In this document: piece by piece, positions 13,431-23,078 of the stretch | Numbering within the stretch: the stretch's first letter is position 1 | Layout of the letters: every line of letters begins with the position of its first letter | From: Mycosarcoma maydis | Taxonomy: Eukaryota; Basidiomycota; Ustilaginomycetes; Ustilaginales | NCBI RefSeq assembly: GCF_000328475.2 | Contig: NC_026479.1 | Coordinates: 372,001-436,000 of the forward strand | DNA: 64,000 nucleotides | Reading direction: 5' to 3' | Translations under genes and position numbers: made by a program | The notes under the pieces: generated by a model | Databases searched by the model: none | Told to the model about the DNA's origin: nothing | Seen by the model: the letters and a program-made list of their open reading frames with translations, nothing else

Positions 13431-14485
13431 ACAGAGAATGGAGAGAGGGCGCCAATCCGAAGCGAATAATTTTGGCTGACATGGAGCCGCAGAGGCAAGC
13501 GAGAGCCACACGACTGACCGGCTGAATCGAATTTGGGCAGACGAGTGAGCGAGTTGATCGAACGGGCTGGTCGGGGAGCATCTAGCCAGTCAGCCAGCCA
13601 GCCGTATCAGGCAAGGTTAGTCGCAATTCAGCACACCGCTCAACCGCCTGATAGAACATTCGTGATCCGCGGGATGGCTGAATTTGATAGAAAAAGGAAA
13701 GTCAAAGGCTGTTGGCTGCGCATCCGCATATACTGTGCAGCTGACAGCGTGGGAAATGCATTCGTCATAAAACATGAAACTTGGCGTGAGGCGCGAGGCG
13801 CGAGGATAGGGCTGATGTTGCAACGATCGAGCCTACGTTCTGCTAAGTTGGGCACAATCACGAATTTCAAACCTCTCAACAAACCTGTCAACCTTGCAAC
13901 GGTCAAGTTTGGGCTTGACGCTTGGATCTCTTTGCTGAATGAAACCGCTTCAGCCCAGCAGTCTGTCGCAACAGCGATCCCAGCGCCTCGAGCTTAGAAC
14001 GGAGACGAGATTCGTTTCCTCGCTACCGCACCTCGTCGGACGTTTCAATTGTGACTGCTCGCGACAAGGCGCAAGACGCCATCCTGAGCACAATGTGCGA
14101 CGTGCGTCACAGTACGAGGACATGCATGGCTCGAGGCTCAAGGCATATATCGGCCAAAGCACGCCGGGTCCTATCTTAGTCGATTGGATGGTTCGACGCC
14201 AAAAGGCTTGAGCGATTGAAACGCAAGCGCGGGTCCAAGGTTGGTAGCGTCAGTTGATAAATTGGCGATGGTCGAAGCGAGTAAGCCAGAGTCAAGCGAA
14301 AGAGCAAGGAGCACAGAGCGAGGAGCGAGCTACGCTAGAAAGGCAAGCGAGCAACGGGACAACGGAAATACAGTAAGGTCAAGCCTGGGCACTAAGACGA
14401 ACCACACGATATGCTGCCCATCACGCTCATAAGCGTAGCTCACTTTCGAATTGTCCTAGCTATGGCGTTCCGCAGAGCCATAATT

Positions 14486-14486
<1 letters not shown>

Positions 14487-14522
<36 letters not shown>
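14487..14522. repeat. (GGCT)9 microsatellite
   Basis: Nine perfect GGCT units in an untranslated spacer. Confidence 0.97.
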
Positions 14523-14523
<1 letters not shown>

Positions 14524-15761
14524 CTGCAGTCATAAAATGCTGCTCCTCCATAGAACGGCGCTCGGGACAGCGTGTGGGAAAAGAGAGACGGTGCGGGTCG
14601 GCGGACTTTCGAGTCGCCTTGTGAGTCGATGTCGGTTGCTCCGGCGATGCAAAAAAGCCTGGTGACGTGATGCAATTTCACGTTTGGAGCCTGTCCGCCA
14701 GTATGCCTGTATGCATGCATGCATGCAAGCCTGCTTTTTTGGCAAGTGCAAATAAGTTACAGCAAGCGTGACGTTCAAGTCGATCGCTCACGTCAAGATC
14801 TAGCATAGCAGTGAAAAGCCCCGCGCCTATTCGGGCTGAAAGGTGACATCTACTGGTCGGAGCTCAGCATCGTGGTTCATGCATTCCGTAAGTGCCATGT
14901 CATTGTTCAAAGTGATGGTGATGATGATGTGGCATTCCGAGTAGAGTTGGTGGGCAAGTGTCTGGTTGGAGGAGGTGAGGATCGAAGGCGAATAGCCGAC
15001 AGACGCGTTCAGATCGAGACCCTTGTCTCGCCAAATTTCGCGCCAAAATGTAGCTTTGATCAAGATCCTGGCACTTGGCCTATGTCGCCCTGTTCTGGAC
15101 TATGCGCGGCTGCATGCATCAGCCTGTCACTTTTTTTTTTTTCTTTTGTTCCTTTTTTTTCTTTGGCTCATACCATTCGTGATTCGTGATTTACCATCTT
15201 GACCTTGCCTTCATCCACCGTTTCCCACCTGTCAGCCCTTGAAATTCGTGAAACATGGTCAGCAACTCGACGCACGCCTTAGCATGGAAGTCTTTATCCG
15301 TGGTGAATCGAGCCGGCCATAAGCCTTGGCAGCCATTGCATATGCTAGCTTGGCAGTCGCTAGCCTTAGCGCTTGCGATTCCTGCACGCTGAATCATGCA
15401 CTTTCTGGCAGGTGCCTAGTTGCTAGACACCACCTCCCGCCGGGATGGCTTGGGTTCTAGTTGAGCCTCTTGGCCACAGCACATGCTGCGACAGGACCAA
15501 ACTTTTCAAATCCTCGTCGATAACGACCACAGCATCTAAGGAGGATACATAACTTTAATGCCAATCTTGGCCGATGTGCAGTGAAGCAAAGGCTCAGAAA
15601 TTGTTCACGTTTGCCACTGAGCCGCCCTGAAACGAGCGAGCCGATTTCCAACGCAGACGAGCACGCTCTGTTTGCGGCAAATGACATCGAGTACTGCAAT
15701 ACTGAATACAGACAATACCGGCATTGCATCCAGGTCATCCATGCGATTGCGCAGAAAGAGG

Positions 15762-15995
15762 ATGGCTTCAGAAATCCAGAAATGCATTCCGGCACATATC
15801 CTTCTCCTCATCACTGTGGCTTACAGTAGTACAATGTGTTGTGGGATGCACTTGGACGTTCTCCGCCACTGGGTGTCGTGCGTCGCTAACGCTCCGGCGT
15901 TCGATGAGCAAAGCGCCGAAAAATGCAAGCGGCACCACTTACACCCTGGCCAGCTTGTAGATGCCATGCATCTTGAATGGAACAATGGGCACTGA
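15762..15995 (+). CDS. Candidate small secreted cysteine-containing protein
   Basis: A 77-codon ORF with ATG in a strong context (A at -3, G at +4). The N-terminal part has a hydrophobic core (HILLLITVAYSS) like a signal peptide, followed by CCG, WVSC and EKCK cysteines. No family is recognised and the length is within chance range, so it may be spurious or part of a spliced gene. It lies in a gene-poor spacer 780 bp upstream of another cysteine-rich candidate. Confidence 0.2.
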   Translation: MASEIQKCIPAHILLLITVAYSSTMCCGMHLDVLRHWVSCVANAPAFDEQSAEKCKRHHLHPGQLVDAMHLEWNNGH

Positions 15996-16539
15996 TAGAT
16001 GATACCTCCATTGTCAGTTTGAACTCGCTGAACCCGAGTGCACAGCCTGGTGAGGGAAGACACTGAGAGATGTATGTATGGACCGCTTCGAACTACTGCT
16101 TACACCCGGCAATTTGGGGTGGTAGTACCAAGCTGAAACTGATGCTTCCCGCTCGGTGAGACGTGTCAACGCCGTCGAAAGGCTGTAAGCGAAAGGGTGG
16201 CTTGGTGATCTAGGAACTAGACGTGGTTCGTCATCCCACAGCTCCATCAGCTCTCTAGGTCGGAGCGATTCCGAACTCCCACCTCCATCATCGGTTTCTT
16301 TTACAGATGAAGTGATTTCGGCTGTCTGTACCTGCCGATGAGGACCGAAGCACAATGTCTGTACGACACAATAAGCAGCTTGCTTATCGTTGATCCGATA
16401 GTTGGTGCGGTCCCGAAATCCTGTTCGCCTATCCCACACGGTATCATATCAAAGCTGTGGCGTCGTCTGACTCCTCGTCTCACGATGGTGGCTGACTAAC
16501 AAGCCCTGATGGGTGATTTCGTAGAATTATCATCTTGGC

Positions 16540-16940
16540 ATGGCAGTAGTTCATGTGATAGCAGCTATTGCGTGTGATGGCGCAGAAGACAAAGCGCTGC
16601 GCCGGCTCGGCCAAAAACTGAGCCGGACCTGTTCTTCGCAGACGTGCAGTTCTGATTCTCTGTCCGGGATATGCTGGAAGCAGTGCTTGCCAAACAGTGC
16701 ACCTTCCAGCCTGTACTCGTCTGCAGATGCTCACGCAGAACATTTGGCGCAACGTTGCTGTACAGACTTGTTCTTCTACCAGTGCGCTCTTTCGAAGAAA
16801 CCAATTACGAATCGTGAGTCGTGTTTCTTCTCGCTTCCTGTTCTTCTGCATTGGATTACCTGCTTGTACCAGCATGGAAGCATGCTGAATTCGACCTTTT
16901 TATTCACTCGTGTTTCCAGCAGTTAGAGGCGCACATCTAG
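16540..16940 (+). CDS. Candidate small cysteine-rich protein, one intron
   Basis: Exon 1 (16540-16813) starts at an ATG with a strong context (GGCATGG). It joins exon 2 (16873-16940) across a 59-nt intron with donor GTGAGT and acceptor TACCAG, giving 113 aa. Nine cysteines are visible, including SRTCSSQTC, GICWKQC, QRCCTD and FYQC, a pattern like secreted fungal cysteine-rich proteins. The N-terminus (MAVVHVIAAIAC) is only a weak, short signal peptide. Antisense frames are also open, and no homologous family is recognised. It is supported by composition and splice signals only. Confidence 0.3.
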
Positions 16941-17355
16941 CGCCAACGTGCTGTAAAATCTTACTCACACTGCTTCGCCCCGACCATTTGTCTGCCGAGC
17001 TTTATGCAGGACATTCATGATTCTCTCTTTGTAACTTATTGCAACGCCCGTATCTCGCTCAAAGTTTCACATCTGGGCCTTACATCTCTTTGATGACTCG
17101 GGCATATCCCAACACCTCCGCCTCAGCATTGCAGTGATCCTCGTCGAGCTGTGCCCAAGATGCCTTCACGATTAGCTGGGCGCACAGACAGAGTCACGAG
17201 TTACGAAATTTGAAACCAAGATAGGGGCTAAAGTGACGTGGGAAAAAAAATAAAGTTGTTCACCGCTCACCGCTCTCCTTGCGGGATGTGAAATCGTGAA
17301 TGTCTTCCCTCCAGCAATCATGGATCGCAGGGAATGGTGAATGGTGAATGGAGAA

Positions 17356-20301
17356 TCATGAGTTCTGGCTCCTCAGCAGGTTGATCTCGCGCACGATTTC
17401 GGCCGCGATCCTTGCCGAGTCAGCCTCAAAGTCGTACCTCTTGGTGTCCCTAGGACTCTCCCTCCATACAACCAACTTGAACCCATTCACCAGCTTACTC
17501 GATAGCTTGCACGCCACCACGCTGGAAACGTGGAAAGAGGCAGCTTTACCAAACGTCTTCATGTCTGTGGGCATGATGTGCAACCAGTCTCCATCCAGAG
17601 TCAAGCTGCGCTCGTTGTGTCGTCCGCCAAACACGGGCGATTTGCGGTACACCGTGTATGACTTGTACGCAGCAGCAATGTCAAGTGCTTTCGTGTATTT
17701 GGGCTGTCCTAAAGCCGTGTTGGGATCTGCCGAGTAACGTTTGAAGATCGAGGCGTTCGGGTTCGTCGACGAGCTGCTGAGAGCTCCTGCTCCTCCCAAA
17801 GCTCCCAGACTAGAGCGCCGTACGAGCGCAAGATCGTGATTTCCTTGCAGAGATTCCACGGTGCGATCAAGCGGGACGACGATGCTCTTGTCTGGCACAA
17901 TCAGCGCCCAATCGTCCACGTTCGACAAGTGCCGCTTCCTACAGATCATCTCGAGCACATCTGCCAAATACATGTCAGACGGCACTTGAAGCGTCGTCTT
18001 GTATCGTACCTCAGGATTCGGCGTCACCAGCACTCGGAGGAAGATTGACTGCGACGACGAGCCCAGTGCGCTACGTGAGAGTGCACCGGAAGCAAAGATC
18101 GGCGTGCCTTGAATGTTGACGAGCGAGCCAGCGGTCACCTGGGCACCGGCACCGGCACCAGCACCAGCACCAGCACCAGCAACGCCCAGCCGATTCGCCA
18201 GAGAAGGATTGGCTGAGATAGCCTTCGCGCCGCTCTTGGCTCCACCAACAAGTGTGCTCTGCGACGCATCAACCGTGCCTGTGCCAGCGGCGACCGATTC
18301 GCCCGCACCTCCCATCTTGTTGCCCGTCTTCGACGTAGTAGGTGCGCGAACCGTCCTCCTTGCGATGTTCGTATACGCATCTCGATGTTGTCGTACCTGG
18401 TTCGGCGTAGCTTGGCAAATGGCAAATTCGTCACCTCCAAATTTGCCCAATACGAGGCTTTGATCGATGGCAGGAAAATCGTCGTCCACTTCGCCATCTT
18501 CGACAATCATCAATGTCCAACCGATAGTCGTTGTCTTCGCCTCGCGTTCGCTGCTAGAGAGAGACGAAGCTGCGGAATCCAGCTCGGGCTTCCACCTCTC
18601 CTCCACGTAGCAGTACAGGCCATACCCGATCACTTCTTCCATTGTGGCATCCTTGCGGATATTGAGCTTCATACTCTTGGTCTTGGGATGCACCGAGATT
18701 GCCCCGCTGGCCAGCGGTGATGAAGGCGGTGGCTGCCTGCTCTCAGCCCACGGAAAGTAGATTTCGACTGTCATGCTCGGTACAGTGGCTGCACGACCAG
18801 CAATGCCGGCATAGAACGCAGCAAAAGGATTCTCGGGCCCTGAATCTTGCTTTTCGAGCATCGAGCTGAGCATGGATCCTTTGGGTCGATTCGCATGCTG
18901 TGTTTCCAGCTGACTTCGGCTGACCCGAATCGATGAAAAGTAGTCAGACTGACTGGTGAGACGAGATGGGTGAAGCTGACTTATCCGACGACTGTTGCGT
19001 CGCTTCGTTCTGCTGCTATGGTCGTAGGCCGATTTATTCATGTCGCTGTTCTCGTCGCTGTCGTCAGTCGTGGAAATGACCATTCTCGGTGGTACAGGAA
19101 GCTCAGCCATGTCAGCGCGAGACGGCAGGGCCGGTCGAGACATGACAGGAGAAGAGCGAGCCGTGAGAACATTGTCTCGACTTTGGCTCGCTGATGAGTG
19201 TGGTGAATGGGGCCCACCAGTGATGGCAGAATTGATCATGGTCAAGCCTAGACTGCCATCGGGAAGAGAGCCAGCCGAACCCAGACTCGACAATGCCGTG
19301 TTGGACTCAGTTAAGCTCTCTGCGTATATAGAGCCGTGTTGGATCGTAGATGGACCTTGAGGCCGAGGAGAGATCGACTGGCTATCCGACGAACGTTCAG
19401 CTTCCAAAGACAAACGAGCGCTCCCCAAATCAGGAAGATCATCGGGTACAGCAAAGTTGACACGCTTGCCCATCACGATTCCGGTGCTCGGGTCGCTAGT
19501 CGGATCGGTGTACGGCTCCATAGACTTCTCTTCCTTCTTCCGGCCAGGCGAACATGACAAAATCTCTGGGGATTCGTGAGTGAGGGCCTCGCCTACTGCT
19601 TGTCTGTCTGCCGAGCCAGTCGAGGTATCGGTCGTTGACTGGTCTGTCGATTGCTGTGCCTGACATTCTGTTTCCGCATTCTTCTCGACTGTTGCTGGCG
19701 CGGGTGAATGTGTGGCACTGATACTGACACGCTTACTCGCTCTGCGACCATTGACTCTCATACCGAGAGCGCCGCTTCGACCGGGACCATAGATGGTCTG
19801 AGTGTACGCAAGGCCGCCGGACCTGTTGCTCACGTCGGCAGCATCAAATCTTCCGTCCAGCGCATCAGCATCTGAATTATGGCTACCTCTCCCGCCTTTG
19901 CGCCCAGGACCTCCGAATAAACCAGACTCCCCAGCGGTAGGCACAGGAGAATATACGGTGGCAAGTTCCGGATGAATGGAAGAATCGGTCAAACCGGCAA
20001 CTACAACGTGTGTGTCTGAGCCAAAAGGTTTGAAGTGTGCGAGCGATGGAACAGCACGAATCAAAACGTCATCTCTACGTGCAGCCGTTGATGAGGACGC
20101 AAAGAAAGAAGTTGAAGATGACGAGGCTGACAGAGATGGCGGTGCGTCTGTTTGAGTTGCTATTGGCGTCGAAGCGTCTTGCTTTCCCGCGGCAAACGAG
20201 GGGAAGGTGATGATCTTCGGCCCATAATGATCATCTATACGCTTCAAGTATGCCAGCCGCAGGGAGTGGATGAGATGGTCGGGGTCCACAAGGAGCGACA
20301 T
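17356..20301 (-). CDS. AVO1: TORC2 subunit AVO1 / SIN1 family
   Basis: The 981-aa protein begins MSLLVDPDHLIHSLRLAYLK, matching the conserved SIN1/Avo1 N-terminus. The CRIM region is visible (VPSMTVEIYFPW ... TMEEVIGYGLYCYVEERW), followed by a Ras-binding-like segment (IFLRVLVTPNPEVRYKTTLQ). The C-terminal SIN1-type PH domain runs from YKSYTVYRKSPVFG to RIAAEIVREINLL. In the family, Avo1/SIN1 scaffolds target-of-rapamycin complex 2 at the plasma membrane and presents AGC-kinase substrates. Long Ser-rich linkers and a Gly-Ala tract (encoded at 18142-18181 by a GGCACC/AGCACC repeat) separate the domains. The start at 20301 is chosen because the open frame upstream begins with GTG and lacks conservation. 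It is transcribed divergently from SWC4, 589 bp away. Confidence 0.93.
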   Translation of the reverse strand: MSLLVDPDHLIHSLRLAYLKRIDDHYGPKIITFPSFAAGKQDASTPIATQTDAPPSLSASSSSTSFFASSSTAARRDDVLIRAVPSLAHFKPFGSDTHVVVAGLTDSSIHPELATVYSPVPTAGESGLFGGPGRKGGRGSHNSDADALDGRFDAADVSNRSGGLAYTQTIYGPGRSGALGMRVNGRRASKRVSISATHSPAPATVEKNAETECQAQQSTDQSTTDTSTGSADRQAVGEALTHESPEILSCSPGRKKEEKSMEPYTDPTSDPSTGIVMGKRVNFAVPDDLPDLGSARLSLEAERSSDSQSISPRPQGPSTIQHGSIYAESLTESNTALSSLGSAGSLPDGSLGLTMINSAITGGPHSPHSSASQSRDNVLTARSSPVMSRPALPSRADMAELPVPPRMVISTTDDSDENSDMNKSAYDHSSRTKRRNSRRISQLHPSRLTSQSDYFSSIRVSRSQLETQHANRPKGSMLSSMLEKQDSGPENPFAAFYAGIAGRAATVPSMTVEIYFPWAESRQPPPSSPLASGAISVHPKTKSMKLNIRKDATMEEVIGYGLYCYVEERWKPELDSAASSLSSSEREAKTTTIGWTLMIVEDGEVDDDFPAIDQSLVLGKFGGDEFAICQATPNQVRQHRDAYTNIARRTVRAPTTSKTGNKMGGAGESVAAGTGTVDASQSTLVGGAKSGAKAISANPSLANRLGVAGAGAGAGAGAGAQVTAGSLVNIQGTPIFASGALSRSALGSSSQSIFLRVLVTPNPEVRYKTTLQVPSDMYLADVLEMICRKRHLSNVDDWALIVPDKSIVVPLDRTVESLQGNHDLALVRRSSLGALGGAGALSSSSTNPNASIFKRYSADPNTALGQPKYTKALDIAAAYKSYTVYRKSPVFGGRHNERSLTLDGDWLHIMPTDMKTFGKAASFHVSSVVACKLSSKLVNGFKLVVWRESPRDTKRYDFEADSARIAAEIVREINLLRSQNS

Positions 20302-20890
20302 GCTTATGAACGATGGGTGACGCTGCTGATCGACATCTCCCTTGAATGATGGACGGTTGAAAAGGCGCTCAACTGATACTATGAGGCTTGTTGTTCTCCG
20401 CGGATCGTTTTTATCGCAACATGGATGCCTTTTCCAGCCTATCCGAGAGTGCCAATGCGGAGTGAGGTGTTGAACAGAGGCGCAAGAGGGGGTTGAGAGG
20501 ACAGAGCAGTATCTGTTATGCACGAGAGATGGACCCTGGACGAGAGCTGTGCACCGACACCAAACGCCAACGTGCAAAACAATCACAGAATCAAGCTGTA
20601 AGATTTTCCTAAGTTAACTCAAGTCACGAGTAGTTGATATAAATCTTGAATATGAATTATCCAAGATCGGGCCCGATACAACCCGCCCTGTTCCATCAGA
20701 AGCTTGGACATTCAAGTCTTGACGTGAAGCCCTGCAGGTTCTCACATTCATACTATCACTCGTACTACATCGTCGTCTGCAATCTGCCTCATTCTCAATT
20801 CAGGGGCAAGAGCAACCTTCCAGCCCTGAAGCCAGCTCTCTCCTCTCGCTCGCTTTCATACTCCTCTTGAGCACATAGAGATTGGCCAAG
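20302..20890. promoter_or_regulatory. Divergent promoter between AVO1 and SWC4
   Basis: 589 bp separate the two start codons and contain no other gene. An AT-rich TATA-like element (GATATAAAT, 20636-20644) lies mid-region, on the SWC4 side. No ATTCACG-type tandem is seen; one GTCACGAGT variant occurs near 20622. Confidence 0.5.
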
Positions 20891-22738
20891 ATGACCTCCA
20901 ATGACGTGCGCGACATCCTGTCGCTCCCCGAACGGCCGGCGTCGCAACCTTCCTCATCAGCACAGGCATCCGGCTCTTCATCAAGAAACCGCAAATCATC
21001 TGGCTCGAACAATCCACATCCGTCCTCAGCAGCATCTGCATCACGGCCCAAGCCTAAATACGATGGCATGACGAGAGAACTATTCGCGCTTCTCGGCGAC
21101 AACGCACCGTCGCTCGCAATGACACACGGCCTGGATGCTGAAGGCAAACCTGTCATGGGGCTAGGGGGGCTGTTCAAGCCCAAATTCAAACGCAGGAAGG
21201 AGAAGGTGAGGCAATGGCGGTGGACGCCATTCCTAAACTCGGCTCGCGACGACACGCAAATCGACGACGATGTGCCTGAAATCAACCATGGACTTATCCT
21301 GCACCACTGGGCACCTGCTCGCTCGTTCTCAACAACAGCAGCGGATGGAATATCCGCTGAAGATGCAGATATCGACACGAAGTACCAATATGCCGCGTTC
21401 AACACCACCTCGGGCGTCTATAGCTACTCGAACGACGAATACATCCAACATCTGCGGGACGACGATTGGACTAAAGAAGAGACGGACTACCTGATGGAGC
21501 TTTGTACCGCCTATGACCTGCGCTTCGTCGTCATTCACGACCGATACGACTGGGCAGCTGCACAAGCGTCCTTCCTGGCTGGTTCCACCTCGGCCGTACC
21601 TCAGCCGGTGAAAGAGAGAAGCATGGAGGATCTCAAAGTTCGCTACTATGCTATATGCCGACGTCTCATCCGCTCTCGTATCTCGACCGACGATGTGGAA
21701 ACACGACAGATGCTCTTGAGCACGTACGCATTCGACAAGCAACGCGAGGTGGAACGCAAGAAGGCGGTGGCGCGGTTGTACACGCGCACGCCGGAACAGT
21801 TGGCGGAAGAAGAAGCGCTGTATGTCGAAATTCGCCGTATAGAGCAGAATGAAGCCAAGTACGCATCCGAGCGTGAAGAGCTGCTACGGTTGTTGGGTGG
21901 ATGGGAAAGTCTGCCCAGCTCGAGTCCGCATGCTGTCGCCGCAGCGGGCTCGGGCATCGCGAGCCTGTTGGGGGCGGAAGAAGATTCTACGGCGAAAGGT
22001 CGTGCTGGTAGTGCCAACAAGAAACGAAAATTGCAGCAGATCGAAGATAACGGCACACCGGGCGCGGACGATGCGGGTAGTTCGACGGGTGCTACTGCAG
22101 CAGCGACGAGCAGGCCTTCGGCCAACCTGACGAGCAAGCAACGTGCCGAGTTGCGACAGGCGCAGTTCGACGAGATGCAGTGCATTGTTCGTTTCGCTTC
22201 CAACGCGAATGCCACCACGGATGCATCTGCTGGCGGCATAGCCGGCCCAGCTGCTGTCAGTGCTGCAAGTAGTTCCACGCGCCCTCCCTATGCATACCTT
22301 GTCGGGACCGCCTCGACCCTACCTGCAGTTACGTCGAACCCAGCCAACCCCACGTCTGGTCATGGTGTCTACTTGCGTTCATCCCGCATGCTTGCGCCTC
22401 GACCCAATTTGGTACTCAGAACAACCCAAGTGCTGTCCGAGTCGGATCCACCCGTCGGTCCACGTCTGATTTTCCCAACAGCCAAAAACGTCGAGAAGTG
22501 GGAGAACCTCATTGGAGCTGTAACGACTGGCTTGGAGATGAGGAAACAGCTAGAAAGGGTCAACGCCGAGTTAAGGATTGCAAAGCAGAGGATCGCAGCT
22601 GCACTACATCCCAATCGCATGGCAGATAAGAGCGAAGCGAGCGCAGAGGCTGTCGAGAGTCGCTCGGCAGCTCCAACCGAAAACTCGATCGCCGCAACCA
22701 CTAGCACACACGCTCAGATTACAATCAAGACCGAGTAG
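20891..22738 (+). CDS. SWC4: SWR1/NuA4 complex subunit SWC4 (DMAP1 family)
   Basis: The 615-aa protein has the DMAP1/Swc4 signature: MTSNDVRDILSLPE at the start, KFKRRKEKVRQWRWTPF, then a SANT/Myb-like domain (DDDWTKEETDYLMELCTAYDLRFVVIHDRYDW) at about residues 185-260. The C-terminal half has predicted helical segments (ERKKAVARLYTRTPEQLAEEE) and the conserved block around LRSSRMLAPRPNL. By family, it is a shared subunit of the SWR1 (H2A.Z deposition) and NuA4 acetyltransferase complexes in the nucleus. The initiator is the ATG at 20891; the frame opens three codons earlier at TTG. No intron. Confidence 0.95.
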   Translation: MTSNDVRDILSLPERPASQPSSSAQASGSSSRNRKSSGSNNPHPSSAASASRPKPKYDGMTRELFALLGDNAPSLAMTHGLDAEGKPVMGLGGLFKPKFKRRKEKVRQWRWTPFLNSARDDTQIDDDVPEINHGLILHHWAPARSFSTTAADGISAEDADIDTKYQYAAFNTTSGVYSYSNDEYIQHLRDDDWTKEETDYLMELCTAYDLRFVVIHDRYDWAAAQASFLAGSTSAVPQPVKERSMEDLKVRYYAICRRLIRSRISTDDVETRQMLLSTYAFDKQREVERKKAVARLYTRTPEQLAEEEALYVEIRRIEQNEAKYASEREELLRLLGGWESLPSSSPHAVAAAGSGIASLLGAEEDSTAKGRAGSANKKRKLQQIEDNGTPGADDAGSSTGATAAATSRPSANLTSKQRAELRQAQFDEMQCIVRFASNANATTDASAGGIAGPAAVSAASSSTRPPYAYLVGTASTLPAVTSNPANPTSGHGVYLRSSRMLAPRPNLVLRTTQVLSESDPPVGPRLIFPTAKNVEKWENLIGAVTTGLEMRKQLERVNAELRIAKQRIAAALHPNRMADKSEASAEAVESRSAAPTENSIAATTSTHAQITIKTE

Positions 22739-23078
22739 ACCGTCCCACCTTGACAACACCTCACCCTCAACCATTTTTCCCACCATCACACATGTGTCGA
22801 ACGACTCTGTCCAGCTCACTAGCACACCTTAGCGCATGATGCGGTCATATCCATTGTCACAGCTTCGAAAGTACAAGTCACATTGATGACAACGGGAAAT
22901 GACGAGCATAGAACATGAACGACGGGGCCACTGACTCTGGCATCAGGCAAGAAACGCCCAATCCGACCAAGCGAAAATCGTGAATGCGGCCACGCGGAAG
23001 AAAGAATGAGAAACAACAGGCCTTCGGGTATATGGAGATTAAAGAGGGTAAAACGAGACAGCCCACCGAGCCCACCGA
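22739..23078. other. Convergent 3' region of SWC4 and the RasGAP gene
   Basis: 340 bp containing both 3' ends. One motif copy (AATCGTGAAT, about 22977) is the only notable feature. Confidence 0.6.

Larger units (their letters stand above)
12167..17355. other. Long spacer with repeats and small candidate ORFs
   Basis: About 5.2 kb without a recognisable gene family. It contains the promoter of the zinc-finger gene, several tandem repeats, scattered ATTCACG-type motifs (about 13659, 13858, 15175-15191, 17296), pyrimidine tracts around 15130-15165 and two small candidate coding regions listed separately. Confidence 0.6.

Noticed and set aside
16014..16439. 141-codon minus-strand ORF with a possible 57-nt intron
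   Set aside because: The putative intron is divisible by three so it cannot be tested by frame, and no domain or signal is visible.
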